Origin: Chryseobacterium phocaeense | Lineage (GTDB): Bacteria; Bacteroidota; Bacteroidia; Flavobacteriales; Weeksellaceae | Reading direction: 5' to 3' | DNA: 64,000 bases | Assembly: GCF_900169075.1 (NCBI RefSeq) | Contig: NZ_LT827015.1 | Location: forward strand, 1,674,001-1,738,000 | Shown: positions 7,967 to 16,142 of the stretch, one piece after another | Position numbering within the stretch: position 1 is the first letter of the stretch | Layout of the letters: the number at the start of each line of letters is the position of its first letter | Made by a program: the position numbers and the translations under genes | The notes under the pieces: model-generated | What the model saw: only the letters and a program-made list of their open reading frames with translations | The model's database searches: none | Told to the model about the DNA's origin: nothing

Positions 7967-8698
7967 CTATTTTTTTGCATAGTAAATGGTTGAAGCTCCA
8001 AAAAATTGCGGGTATGAGCTCACGCTTTTGAAACCTGCATTTTGAATGATCTTTTTTAACTCAGATCCGGATGGAAAATTGATTGCCGATTTTGACAAAT
8101 ACTGATAGGCATCTTTATCTTCTGAAAAAATATTTGCAATACATGGCATTAGTATCCTTGTATAAAATAGATAAAAAGCCTGTTGAAAACGGTTGGTAGG
8201 TTGCGATGTTTCAAGAATAACAAGTCTGCCATTCTTAACTAACACTCTGCGTATTTCTGATAATCCTTTTGACAGATTTTCAAAGTTCCTAATACCATAT
8301 ATTACGGATGCAACGTCGAAAGTGTTATCCTTAAAGCTTAAATTCTCTGCATTGCTGAGTTCTGTTGTAACTCTCTTTTGCAGATTTGATTTCATTATTT
8401 TTTTGTTGGCTACTTCTAACATACCTTTTGAAATATCAACACCAACAATGCTTTTTGCATTTGTTTTTGAAAATAGAATTGCCATATCTCCTGTACCCGT
8501 TGCAACATCAATAATGTTTTGTGGATTGGTCTTCTTGATAAGCTCTAAAACATTGTTCCGCCACTTTTTATCCATTCCGAATGTTATCAGTCGGTTCAGA
8601 AAATCGTAATTTTTAGAGATGCCGTTGAACATTTTTTCAACCTGCGCCAATTTGCTCTTGTTGGAGGTTTTGTAAGGTACTATAACTTGTTTGTTCAT
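7967..8698 (-). CDS. ubiE: UbiE/MenG-type demethylmenaquinone methyltransferase
   Basis: The 243-residue protein matches the UbiE/COQ5 family over its whole length: KVEKMFNGISKNYDFLNR-like N-terminus, the SAM-binding DVATGTGDMAI loop near residue 62, VGVDISKGMLEVA, and the FDVASVIYGIRNFENLSKGLSE block. The family methylates demethylmenaquinone in the last step of menaquinone synthesis at the inner membrane. Bacteroidota normally carry a chromosomal ubiE, so a copy in an accessory island may be a second one recruited for another substrate. Whether the host has another copy cannot be seen here. Confidence 0.82.
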   Translation of the reverse strand: MNKQVIVPYKTSNKSKLAQVEKMFNGISKNYDFLNRLITFGMDKKWRNNVLELIKKTNPQNIIDVATGTGDMAILFSKTNAKSIVGVDISKGMLEVANKKIMKSNLQKRVTTELSNAENLSFKDNTFDVASVIYGIRNFENLSKGLSEIRRVLVKNGRLVILETSQPTNRFQQAFYLFYTRILMPCIANIFSEDKDAYQYLSKSAINFPSGSELKKIIQNAGFKSVSSYPQFFGASTIYYAKK

Positions 8699-8787
8699 GG
8701 TTCTTTTATAAATAAATTGTCAGCTTTAATTTCAACGGTTTGTTCAATTCTACATATTTAAGAATACATCAGCCCTTAAAAGCTTAT

Positions 8788-9132
8788 CTAATTTTTAATA
8801 TTTGTTTGAAACGATTTTCTAAATGAAATAATAGTTGTTGCCGAAATAATCAAGCTTAAAACATACACTTGAATTTCTGGTACTGCAATGCACAAGAAGA
8901 AAATAAATAATGCAGTTGCAACATTACATAGATTGGCAATCCTCTGGATCATTTTTAATGTGCTGTTGGAATTAATGTAATTGATTGAAAAAATCAATAG
9001 CATTGAAAGCCCACCGGAATGATACCACATCAGTTCTTCATCAAATTGAAACGTATCAAAAAATGGATAAACGAAATGCAGAACAGCAAAGGCAAACAAT
9101 AGCCAATTGCATATTTTATATAATTTGATCAT
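8788..9132 (-). CDS. Small membrane protein, unrecognised
   Basis: The 114-residue protein has four hydrophobic segments (about 8-26, 38-54, 66-82 and 86-104). Its start overlaps the stop of the upstream gene (9116-9565) by 17 bases, which indicates co-transcription and probable translational coupling. No named family is recognised. The pair may form one membrane unit. Confidence 0.6.
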   Translation of the reverse strand: MIKLYKICNWLLFAFAVLHFVYPFFDTFQFDEELMWYHSGGLSMLLIFSINYINSNSTLKMIQRIANLCNVATALFIFFLCIAVPEIQVYVLSLIISATTIISFRKSFQTNIKN

Positions 9133-9565
9133 TATTGAAATATTTAAACCTTATTAATAAAAAACCTGTTGCATAAAGCAAGAATGGAATGGCCATGCTG
9201 ATAGTAAAAGCAGCGATCATATATCGGTTCCCAATCCATATTAAATAGCCATTGGAAAATATGGTCAATAACAATATAAAACGATTGCTCACCAATGTCT
9301 TGAATTGTTTTACCGAAAAGTATAAATTAATAGCGCCGATGAAAATTAGTCCAAGACTAAACATGGCATTAAAGCCTATCCACAGGTTCCAGAAGTTTCC
9401 GGTTTTATCCATTTTTATATGAGTTGATTGCAGGGCATCCAGTAGGCTCGCATCTTCAGGATGAAGATCCGTTGAGTAAAATGTGCCGTGTAAATGCAGC
9501 AAGCCAAAAAACAGTAAAACTGCTGAAGCGGTTATTAGGATTATTCTAGCCAAATTATTTTTCAT
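9116..9565 (-). CDS. Four-helix membrane protein, LIC_13387-like
   Basis: The 149-residue protein has four hydrophobic segments and a conserved first extracytoplasmic loop, HLHGTFYSTDLHPEDASLLDALQSTHI after residue 23 (interrupted here by no gap). A histidine pair, a proline-aspartate and then W-x-x-W-x-GFN-x-MFS mark a small family often annotated as LIC_13387-like; its role is unknown. The downstream gene overlaps it by 17 bases. The match is by recollection of the loop pattern, so the family name is tentative. Confidence 0.6.
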   Translation of the reverse strand: MKNNLARIILITASAVLLFFGLLHLHGTFYSTDLHPEDASLLDALQSTHIKMDKTGNFWNLWIGFNAMFSLGLIFIGAINLYFSVKQFKTLVSNRFILLLTIFSNGYLIWIGNRYMIAAFTISMAIPFLLYATGFLLIRFKYFNNDQII

Positions 9566-9618
9566 ATCAAAATATTCAATTTGTTACGGAATTAATTTCC
9601 TTTCAATTCTTACTGTTT

Positions 9619-10071
9619 TCAATGCGTTGGGGCACTTTTAAATGAAACAACAAGCCTGTTCCAGGCATTGATGGTAATGACAACCATAACGATTTGTACC
9701 GTCTGCTTTTGCCCAAAAAATAATTCTGTTTTGCGATACAAATCATCACTCAAGCCTTTTTCGTTTATCAAGGTTATTTCTTCGGTAACTGCAAGTAACA
9801 ATTGTTCTTCTTCTGAAAAGGAATTGGTATTATTTCTCCAATTACTAATCAAATCAATGCGCTCTGGCATTTCTCCAAATTCTAAGGCGTGTCTGGAGTG
9901 CATATCTATACAGTAGGTACAGCCGTTAATTTGCGAGGCCCGGATTTTTATCAAATATTGATTAGTTTTTGAAACCGAAACGGTATCTAAGTATTGTTCC
10001 AACTTCAACAAAACATTAATTGCGGATGGCTCAATGTTCTCAATTATTAATCTTTGTGACATAATGCTCAT
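9619..10071 (-). CDS. Carboxymuconolactone decarboxylase/AhpD-like protein
   Basis: The ATG at 10071 gives 150 residues (a second ATG lies at 10062; the frame to 10128 needs TTG and runs into the motif copy). The core INGCTYCIDMHSRHALEFGE carries the CxxC...H motif of AhpD-like proteins (C-T-Y-C with the downstream histidine), followed by ERIDLISNWRN and FSEEEQLLLAVTEEIT. AhpD-type enzymes use the redox cysteine pair to reduce peroxides or act on lactones. In Bacteroidetes such genes often neighbour AraC regulators with an uncharacterised N-domain, as here 0.8 kb upstream. Confidence 0.82.
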   Translation of the reverse strand: MSIMSQRLIIENIEPSAINVLLKLEQYLDTVSVSKTNQYLIKIRASQINGCTYCIDMHSRHALEFGEMPERIDLISNWRNNTNSFSEEEQLLLAVTEEITLINEKGLSDDLYRKTELFFGQKQTVQIVMVVITINAWNRLVVSFKSAPTH

Positions 10072-10113
10072 TTTTCCATGTACAAAAAACAAACAATTGA
10101 AGTTTCTGGCATA

Positions 10114-10128
10114 GTAAAAAACGGACAA
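10114..10128 (-). promoter_or_regulatory. Recurring motif copy 3 (GTAAAAAACGGACAA)
   Basis: Exact copy of the motif, 43 bases upstream of the AhpD-like gene start at 10071, in the same relative orientation as copies 1 and 2. The short distance to a start codon fits an operator or promoter element. Confidence 0.55.
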
Positions 10129-10253
10129 AATACCGGAGAGGATTAATCAATAGCTATTAATTATATTAGTATTACTAAAATTCTAATTAGCGTTTTAGAT
10201 TTTTTTGGTTATTAGGTTTTGTTGGCATTTTGTGACTTCCCGCTACTAAATTT

Positions 10254-10466
10254 TTATCCTTCTAATACTTCACATCGATGCCCCATTTTATGCAATTGCT
10301 CTGAAATTTCGAGGTTGCTGAAATTAAAACCGCATACCCTAAGAATTTTATCGCAGTCTTCCAGATCAAAATTTACTTCTAAATCAGGATATTTTGACAA
10401 TATCACTTCAATTATGCTTTTTGCCTCGGCTGCTTCAATCACATTTGTTCTAAAAATTTCAATCAT
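10254..10466 (-). CDS. Small HMA-like fold protein, paralogue of 4069-4290
   Basis: The 70-residue protein starts with ATG at 10466. It shares the framework of the protein at 4069-4290: MIEIFRTNV, a helix with EAKSIIEVILSKYPD, VNFDLEDCDKILRV and a last helix ending HKMGHRCEVLEG. Two isolated cysteines are present but no CxxC motif. Function is unknown. A degenerate copy of the recurring motif (10603-10617) lies about 140 bases upstream, so this gene may belong to the same regulatory set as the AhpD-like and VOC genes. Confidence 0.65.
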   Translation of the reverse strand: MIEIFRTNVIEAAEAKSIIEVILSKYPDLEVNFDLEDCDKILRVCGFNFSNLEISEQLHKMGHRCEVLEG

Positions 10467-10602
10467 TAATTTTAAAGCTTCAATAGATGTTTTTTTATCG
10501 CAATTTTAATTACCAATTCGCTTCTCTGTGGTTTATACTCAACCAACTCAATTAAAATTCTATTTTCGACACAAATCTGTAAGAAAAAATAATTATACAA
10601 TA

Positions 10603-10617
10603 GTACAAAACGGACAC
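10603..10617 (-). promoter_or_regulatory. Recurring motif, variant copy 4
   Basis: The sequence GTACAAAACGGACAC differs from the 15-base consensus at two positions. It lies in a 385-base stretch (10467-10851) between the AraC gene and the HMA-like gene; apart from this motif I see no gene or structure there. Confidence 0.4.
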
Positions 10618-10851
10618 ATTGGAGTTCGGATGAAATTAAGTATAAGAAAGACCTGTTTTCGAGATTTCTCAAAACTTACCTAGCACTAAGAAATAAACTT
10701 ATCTCAGTTTAGTTTTTGCAAATAATTTAATTGTTTAGTGCAGGAATACAGCAAATTTAGGCTGTGGCTGTCCCTATCAATAAATCTATACAAGTTTACA
10801 ACCTACAATCGCTTTACTAGAATAATGTCCATTGAATGACACTATATCAAC

Positions 10852-11595
10852 CTAATAATTCTCAAATGCTTTGCCGGGAGTAACACCGTAAAAGCTCTTG
10901 AACTCTTTTATAAAGTGCGATTGATCATAATAACCCGCATCGAAAAAAAGCTTGTTTTCCCGAAGGCTCTGGGTGGATGGTTTAGCGTTGAGGATATTCT
11001 GAAAACGAACTACTTTACTGAATGTTTTGGCAGTATCGCCTACATAAAATTCAAAAAGTCTTCTTAATTGTCTTGCACTGATCCCAGTGTTCAGTCCATT
11101 TTGGACATCAAGGGTTCCACAGTTCTTTAATATGATATCAATAGCTTCATATAATCGATTATCACCGTCAAAGGTTACTTTGGAAAAAAGTTTGACGAAG
11201 TAGCTATCGAGAATGGCAACAACTTCGTCTATGTTTTGATTTTCATTAATATTGTGCGCAATAAACCGGGATATATAAGGAATTATCAACTGGAGTTCTA
11301 CAAGCCTGTTGCTCACTTCCAAAGCATTTAATCGGAATATTTGGGGAAACATTGTAGGCAGAAAGCGGATACCAATCTTATTGAAGCTACCGATTAGAGG
11401 AAACTCATTGTACGTGTTGCAAAAGCCCATTACATAGCTGTCTTCAGGATCGTCAAGGCTGAAAACAATATCTATGCAACCATCAGCAACCACACGATAA
11501 CTGTATTCAGAAAAAAGAGGTTTTGTTGTTCTAAGCTGCCAATAACAATAGATGTAAGGTTGTAAACTTATATGGGGCAGAAATTCGTTGTACAT
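10852..11595 (-). CDS. AraC family transcriptional regulator with DUF6597-type N-domain
   Basis: The ATG at 11595 follows a GGAG ribosome-binding sequence seven bases away and gives 247 residues; the frame to 11670 would need TTG. The N-terminal half is a cupin-like sensor of the DUF6597 type (YNEFLPHISLQPYIYCYWQLRT, then VADGCIDIVF and IGIRFLP). The C-terminal half is an AraC double HTH: GISARQLRRLFEFYVGDTAKTFSKVVRFQ and FDAGYYDQSHFIKEFKSFYGVTPG, both canonical. It probably controls nearby stress or detoxification genes. The recurring GTAAAAAACGGACAA motif, found only in the first 11 kb, is a candidate operator. Confidence 0.85.
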   Translation of the reverse strand: MYNEFLPHISLQPYIYCYWQLRTTKPLFSEYSYRVVADGCIDIVFSLDDPEDSYVMGFCNTYNEFPLIGSFNKIGIRFLPTMFPQIFRLNALEVSNRLVELQLIIPYISRFIAHNINENQNIDEVVAILDSYFVKLFSKVTFDGDNRLYEAIDIILKNCGTLDVQNGLNTGISARQLRRLFEFYVGDTAKTFSKVVRFQNILNAKPSTQSLRENKLFFDAGYYDQSHFIKEFKSFYGVTPGKAFENY

Positions 11596-11801
11596 CACAT
11601 CTCCATCCGATTGCTTTACAGCCGGCTGAATGGGTTTATAAAGTTTTCTTATTTCTGCTGCAATCTTCAATTTACATCTTGAGCTATTAACGAGTTGTAA
11701 ATTTACGCAAAAAATTTAATTGGGTAATGAATTAATCCTTAGTAGCAAATAATAGAATTGTTATAAATAGAATTTATTAATCAGTCTGCCTTATGCGATC
11801 T

Positions 11802-12623
11802 TTACTTCTCGTCTTGCTCGTCCATTTTCTTTACCAGTGCTTCACATAGGCTGTTAAGAAATTTCGTTCGGTTTATCTTACGGGCTTCCAATTCCATAAA
11901 CGTGTGGTAAAAATCGCCTAACTCAATATTAAAAGCATCTTCAAAAGTTTTGGCAATCAATTTTATGTCTGTATTCCCATTGTTAAATACACCGTGGGCG
12001 TACAATGCATAAATAAGCTCTATGAGTGCTGTTTTGCTTCCTGTCCAATTGAGTGAAGAATTGTCAGAAATCTTGGTATGATTACTATTTAACTGGTCTT
12101 CAAGATAAACTTGTATGAGATCATTGGCAATTATTTTAGCAACTTTATAATCGTGTGAAGTAGAAAAACGGTGGTCTGCTTCAAAATAAAAGGTGTCCAG
12201 CCACAATCTTATATCGTGTTTTCCCCGCACAAAAAATTTATCGTCAAGAAAGGAGTTATTACTCCGGTAATATTTGTAGAAATCAATATTGTTATCGAAA
12301 AACTTTTTGAGTTTAATTAATTCTTTGTTCAGGAATTTTTTTATTTGCTTATCTCCATAGGGCTTCTTTGCTTCTATCTTATAGACAGAATTATAGTATA
12401 TCAATTTGGCAACAATGATTGGTTTTTGATATTTGAAAAAATGGATTTCATCATCCGTATTCTTAAATCCTTTTGCTAAGACAAACTGTTTTAATTCTAA
12501 TAAACTTTTTATAATTAAGTCAATAACTGTTTCTATACGCTGTATTGAGTAGTCTGTCTCAATCTCCAAATCTTGGATTGCCGTTTCAAGTTTACACAGT
12601 ATTTCATTATAAAATTTAGTCAT
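11802..12623 (-). CDS. rteC: RteC family regulator
   Basis: The 273-residue protein matches RteC along its whole length: MTKFYNEILCKLE start, FFKYQKPIIVAKLIYYNSVY, KFLNKELIKLKKFFDNNIDFYKYYRS, FVRGKHDIRL and the winged-helix tail WTGSKTALIELIYALYAHGVFNNG...ELGDFYHTFMELEARK. In CTnDOT, RteC activates excision functions downstream of RteA/RteB and tetracycline. Here no rteA, rteB or tetQ is visible, so its input signal is unknown. A related partial copy lies at the window start. Confidence 0.85.
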   Translation of the reverse strand: MTKFYNEILCKLETAIQDLEIETDYSIQRIETVIDLIIKSLLELKQFVLAKGFKNTDDEIHFFKYQKPIIVAKLIYYNSVYKIEAKKPYGDKQIKKFLNKELIKLKKFFDNNIDFYKYYRSNNSFLDDKFFVRGKHDIRLWLDTFYFEADHRFSTSHDYKVAKIIANDLIQVYLEDQLNSNHTKISDNSSLNWTGSKTALIELIYALYAHGVFNNGNTDIKLIAKTFEDAFNIELGDFYHTFMELEARKINRTKFLNSLCEALVKKMDEQDEK

Positions 12624-12676
12624 TTTAAAATCTTGAAGTCTTAATTATTAAGTGGAAAAGTCAGTACTTTTTCCAT

Positions 12677-13195
12677 TTAGTCATTAAGTAGTTTTTTTAA
12701 TCTGATCTTATTGTACTGTTGCAATAATATTGGACAGAAATTATACAATATGTTGGCAATTAATATTAATATACCGAATTTAATATGACCGCTGACGAAA
12801 CAATATAATGTAGTAAGAAGAAAAAAGGTGAGGCAGATCCAATGATATCTTTCGTACATCGCAATGGTTTTTGTGTAGGTCCGAAAATATTTTTTTCCTT
12901 TAATGACTGTCGCCTTAGTGCTGTTCAATGAATTGACGGCATCGCCGTTTTGAACAAATTTCCGGATATATTTTATACCAATACGCTCGTAAAAATTTCT
13001 TTGAGAGCTGAATGCCAATAAGTTAAAAACACTCTCGGGCAATACACCTATAATTATTGATAATCCCATAAACAAATAAAAATATAGGTTGTTGATACCC
13101 TCTTGGAACCAAAACCAAAAGATGGGAGCAATACAAAGTATCGACCAAAAAAAATTGATTGCCTGATTTAGTATTTCACGTTTGTGTATCGCCAT
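12677..13195 (-). CDS. Membrane protein, unrecognised
   Basis: The ATG at 13195 gives 172 residues (one residue longer with GTG). It has two hydrophobic hairpins (about 13-30 with 37-57, and 120-135 with 138-160) around a soluble loop containing NFYERIGIKYIRKFVQNGDAV. That F-Y-x-x-IGI-x-x-x-R-x-x-x-P/Q-x-G-D pattern vaguely recalls membrane acyltransferases of the diaponeurosporenoate acyltransferase type, but I do not assign it. It lies nine bases downstream of the YCII gene, so probably in one operon with it and the DUF1761 gene. Confidence 0.55.
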   Translation of the reverse strand: MAIHKREILNQAINFFWSILCIAPIFWFWFQEGINNLYFYLFMGLSIIIGVLPESVFNLLAFSSQRNFYERIGIKYIRKFVQNGDAVNSLNSTKATVIKGKKYFRTYTKTIAMYERYHWICLTFFLLTTLYCFVSGHIKFGILILIANILYNFCPILLQQYNKIRLKKLLND

Positions 13196-13204
13196 CACTA
13201 AAAT

Positions 13205-13555
13205 TTATCCTGGTTGTGCAGTTTCTCTTATCTCAACACTTGTGTTCTCTCCGTTCAGGATCGGGCATTTCTTAGCGATCTTTATTGCTTCATTCATGTT
13301 ATCAGCTAGTATAATTAAGTATCCTGCCACAGAAATATCGTCCGCAGTATGCGGTTTCTCAATAATTTCGCCATTGGGCTTTAATACCCTTCCTTCTTTT
13401 GAGAAATGATTTCCACCGTCGGCAAGTTGGCCGTTTTCTGAAATTTTATTTATCCATACCGTCCATTGCTGCATGTAAATTTTCATTTGCTCTTTAGTTG
13501 GTTGTACTTTCTCATTGGTAATGTCCATTCGGAACATTAATACAAATTCTTTCAT
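13205..13555 (-). CDS. YCII-related (DGPF) domain protein
   Basis: The 116-residue single-domain protein has the ferredoxin-like YCII fold: MKEFVLMFRMD, MQQWTVWINKISENGQLADGG, VAGYLIILADNMNEAIKIAKKCPIL and a final VEIRE strand. The G-G after the long helix and the A-x-x-K-x-CP segment match the DGPF/YCII group, often found beside ECF sigma factors. No such sigma factor is adjacent here; a Crp/Fnr regulator lies 0.5 kb upstream on the same strand. Enzymatic role unknown. Confidence 0.8.
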   Translation of the reverse strand: MKEFVLMFRMDITNEKVQPTKEQMKIYMQQWTVWINKISENGQLADGGNHFSKEGRVLKPNGEIIEKPHTADDISVAGYLIILADNMNEAIKIAKKCPILNGENTSVEIRETAQPG

Positions 13556-13573
13556 GTTATTAAATTTTAATTA

Positions 13574-14002
13574 TTAATTCTTTAGAGATACTGGTGTTCT
13601 TTTAAGCCATTTGGTTAGCACAATTCCCATAAATATCATTTTCATTAACCAGTCGCCAGCATGGACAGCACCCAACTGCCATTGCATGTTATCCCAGAGA
13701 ATTGCTCCAATCATCCCGACCGCATGAAATGATATCCACAGAAGAAGAACCAGTTTTAATGTGTGTTTCCATTGTACCAGATTTAATATGAGAATTAATT
13801 TCGCCAGCACATAGACAACAATCAATTCTCTTAAGGGAGCAAACACCATCGTCCATCTGGGTATTTCGGGGTTTGGTGGGTTTCGGTATGTCTCCCATAT
13901 TTCGCCGAAAACCATCGGGCTGTACCAAATTCCACTGAGAACAAATGCTATCAGTCCCGTTGCGATTATTGTCCAATAATTGTGTTGTGTGAGTTTTTCC
14001 AT
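13574..14002 (-). CDS. DUF1761 membrane protein
   Basis: I prefer the ATG at 14002 (142 residues) over the in-frame ATG at 14059 because DUF1761 proteins usually begin a few residues before the first helix. The N-terminal helix carries the family signature AFVLSGIWYSPMVFGE, followed by three more helices and a closing IFMGIVLTKWLK. Function is unknown. It lies 18 bases upstream of the YCII gene and 78 bases downstream of the Crp/Fnr gene on the same strand, so control by that regulator is plausible. Confidence 0.75.
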   Translation of the reverse strand: MEKLTQHNYWTIIATGLIAFVLSGIWYSPMVFGEIWETYRNPPNPEIPRWTMVFAPLRELIVVYVLAKLILILNLVQWKHTLKLVLLLWISFHAVGMIGAILWDNMQWQLGAVHAGDWLMKMIFMGIVLTKWLKRTPVSLKN

Positions 14003-14079
14003 TGCATTGCGTTTTGTAAATGCAAAAATGCTTTGTTTCACACATATTGCTATTGACATAGGTCAAAATCGTTCTATTT

Positions 14080-14640
14080 TTATTTAAGCCTACTTAAAGT
14101 TTCTTCCCGGATATCCAGATAAGACGCCAATATCTTGTTGGATACCTGTTGAACTAAGGCAGGATTTTCATTCAAAATAATTTCATATCGTTGCTTCGCT
14201 GTTAGGGTTACCCTTTGCTCAATTTTCCTGTTTTGAAACGAATAAGCCATTTCCAAAATCCGCTGATAAAAATTTCTCCAATTATCCATTTGGCTATTCA
14301 GACGATAAAAATCCGCATGACTGATTGCTAAAAGCTCGGTATCTTCAAGCGCTTCTATCATTTCTATGGAGGGCTTTTGAGAAATGAAACTTGTTAAAGC
14401 TGTTCCAATATGATTATCGAGCATAATGTATCTTGTCTTTTCATGCCCGTTTTTATCTACAAAAAATATACGGACACAACCGGTTTTCACAAAGTAAAAT
14501 TCTTTGCAAATGCTTCCCTCATGTAATAAAACATCATTTTTGCTGACGCATTTTCGCTTAAAACAACTTAATATTCTAACCAGCTGGTTTTCGTCAAAGT
14601 CGGAAAACATTTTGAGCACTGATTGTAACTTCTCTGACAT
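14080..14640 (-). CDS. Crp/Fnr family transcriptional regulator
   Basis: The 186-residue protein has an N-terminal cyclic-nucleotide-binding-like beta roll (EGSICKEFYFVKTGCVRIFFVDKNGHEKTRYIM is its core, lacking the phosphate-binding RxSA) and a C-terminal HTH remnant, NKILASYLDIREETLSRLK, that ends right at the recognition helix. This short architecture is typical of Bacteroidetes Crp/Fnr members that do not bind cAMP. The DUF1761-YCII-membrane gene set lies directly downstream on the same strand and may be its target or operon partner. Confidence 0.85.
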   Translation of the reverse strand: MSEKLQSVLKMFSDFDENQLVRILSCFKRKCVSKNDVLLHEGSICKEFYFVKTGCVRIFFVDKNGHEKTRYIMLDNHIGTALTSFISQKPSIEMIEALEDTELLAISHADFYRLNSQMDNWRNFYQRILEMAYSFQNRKIEQRVTLTAKQRYEIILNENPALVQQVSNKILASYLDIREETLSRLK

Positions 14641-14675
14641 TTCTCTTTGTTATAAGATGGTTAACATGATGGATG

Positions 14676-15242
14676 TCATTGGCCTTTTGTAGCGCTTTTC
14701 GTTGTCGGTTCATAGTAAAGCATTACGGCTCCATTGCCGAATATTTTTGTTTTATTGAGTTTAAAAACAGTTCTGTCTATGTCTTCAAACAACGGCAAAC
14801 CGCCTCCTGCCACCATAGGGTGTATACAGAGCTGGTACTGGTCAATCAAATCAAGTTTCATCAGTTGTAATATCAGGCTTCGGCTACCAATAAGGATGTC
14901 TTTCCCCGTTTACTGTTTAAGCTTTAATATCTCTTTTTCTATATTTTGATCCGCCAACCTTGCACTTTTCCAGTCTACGCTTTCGAGGGTTCTGGAAAAA
15001 ACAATTTTTGGGATATTATCTATAACCGCGGCAAAGTCGTCCATTGATTTTTCGCCGGAGGGTTTTTCAACTAAAGTCCGCCAAAATTCCATAAGCTGAT
15101 ACGTTACCCTCCCAAACAGAATAGCATCCGCATGGCGCAGTAAATCTGTGTAATGTTGATGTATTTCATCATCAGGAATTCCTGCAGTATGGTCGCAAAC
15201 ACCGTCTAGTGTCGTATTGATTGTTGCAATTACTTTTCTCAT
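14676..15242 (-). pseudogene. Dihydrofolate-reductase-like (RibD C-terminal) protein, interrupted by an in-frame stop
   Basis: Two segments in the same frame together make a 188-codon RibD-C/DHFR-like protein. The upstream part (15242 to 14913) carries RKVIATINTTLDGVCDH, DAILFGRVTYQLMEFW and IPKIVFSRTLE. The downstream part carries GKDILIGSRSLILQL, HPMVAGGGLPLFEDI and the last strand. A TAA at 14910-14912 splits them, with Gln before it and Thr-Gly-Lys after it, so no frame change is needed. The simplest event is a single CAA-to-TAA change. Family members act as NADPH-dependent reductases. Both halves remain well conserved, so the loss is recent, or the stop is a sequencing error. Confidence 0.85.
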
Positions 15243-15339
15243 CGTATTTTATTTACATGTTTTTCATTTATTTTGCTGTGTTTCACTTTCGAAATCAGAT
15301 TTCTTTTCTTAAAATGGCAAATCCCAAAGTACCGATGAG

Positions 15340-15690
15340 TTATCGTTTTATTGCTTCCGACAGAGAGCCAACGAAATTGATCTGTCGGCCTTTGTTGCTT
15401 TCATAAATGAAGTCCGTTAAACTTTGGGTTTCACATTTTGAAAAATCACCTATAATGATTAAAGGCATTCGGTACTGAGCAAATTTTTGGAGTATCTCAC
15501 CTGCAAGTTTAGTTTTTAAATCAAAAAAATCGAGCGTAATGTTTTTTTCATGAATAAGAATCTTATCAAATCCCTGATAGTAAAGATCGCCCAATAGATC
15601 CAATCCGTCTTTGACAGATCTTAAGATGATGTCGTCAGAAATAATTTCAGCTATTTTTAAACTGTTGGTATGGTGTGTTTCAATTGTCAT
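15340..15690 (-). CDS. DUF4180 domain protein
   Basis: The 116-residue protein matches DUF4180: an N-terminal strand-rich part with VKDGLDLLGDLYYQGFDKILIHEKNITLDFFDLKTKLAGEIL (given here only as landmarks VKDGLDLLG and FDLKTKLAGEILQKF), then PLIIIGDFS and a closing GRQINFVGSLSEAI. The compact alpha/beta fold resembles STAS-like proteins. The function is unknown. It is frequently found near detoxification-type genes in Bacteroidetes and Firmicutes, which matches the context here. Confidence 0.75.
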   Translation of the reverse strand: MTIETHHTNSLKIAEIISDDIILRSVKDGLDLLGDLYYQGFDKILIHEKNITLDFFDLKTKLAGEILQKFAQYRMPLIIIGDFSKCETQSLTDFIYESNKGRQINFVGSLSEAIKR

Positions 15691-15732
15691 TGTCAGATCA
15701 ATTTTTTAAATGGTTCGTATCTGTACCACTTA

Positions 15733-16110
15733 CTAAGCTATATCGATTAACTCAACAATTTGATCCTCAGAAAATTTGAATATGGATCTTCCGCTTAAAT
15801 CAATTTGCTCGCCTTTTTTTAATCCGTTGGGAAGATCAGAAGCTAAAGTTGCAATGTAATCTATTTCAATTTCGGTGGTATCGCCCTTATGCTTGAAAGA
15901 TTTTATGGTTTGCAGCCGGCTTTCAAAATAGGATTTTGCCTGGTCAGCTTGTTTTCTAAACGCTTCAATCCCGTTTAACACCATCGTAACCTCATCATTA
16001 TTGATGTTTTTAAAAATGATAGCTTCGTTAAAATCCCGGACCATCTTGTCAATGTCGAATGCATTATAGCCGTCAACATAATTTTTTATAATTTCTTCAC
16101 GTTTTGTCAT
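15733..16110 (-). CDS. NTF2/SnoaL-like protein
   Basis: The 125-residue protein has the cone-shaped NTF2-like layout: two N-terminal helices (EIIKNYVDGYNAFDIDKMV), the FNEAIIFKNIN strand, a helix with FRKQADQAKSYF and three long strands ending IFKFSEDQIVELIDIA. SnoaL-like proteins bind small hydrophobic ligands or act as cyclases; no catalytic residues can be singled out here. It is one of several ligand-binding-fold proteins in this run. Confidence 0.72.
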   Translation of the reverse strand: MTKREEIIKNYVDGYNAFDIDKMVRDFNEAIIFKNINNDEVTMVLNGIEAFRKQADQAKSYFESRLQTIKSFKHKGDTTEIEIDYIATLASDLPNGLKKGEQIDLSGRSIFKFSEDQIVELIDIA

Positions 16111-16142
16111 TGTTCGGTCTTAAATTAATTTGCCAGAAAACC

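Noticed and set aside
10472..10672. Minus-strand frame of 66 codons between the AraC and HMA-like genes
   Set aside because: Translation shows no motif, it has no good ribosome-binding site and it runs across the motif copy at 10603.
13689..14066. Second minus-strand frame overlapping the DUF1761 gene
   Set aside because: It is a shadow in another frame of a clear membrane-protein gene.
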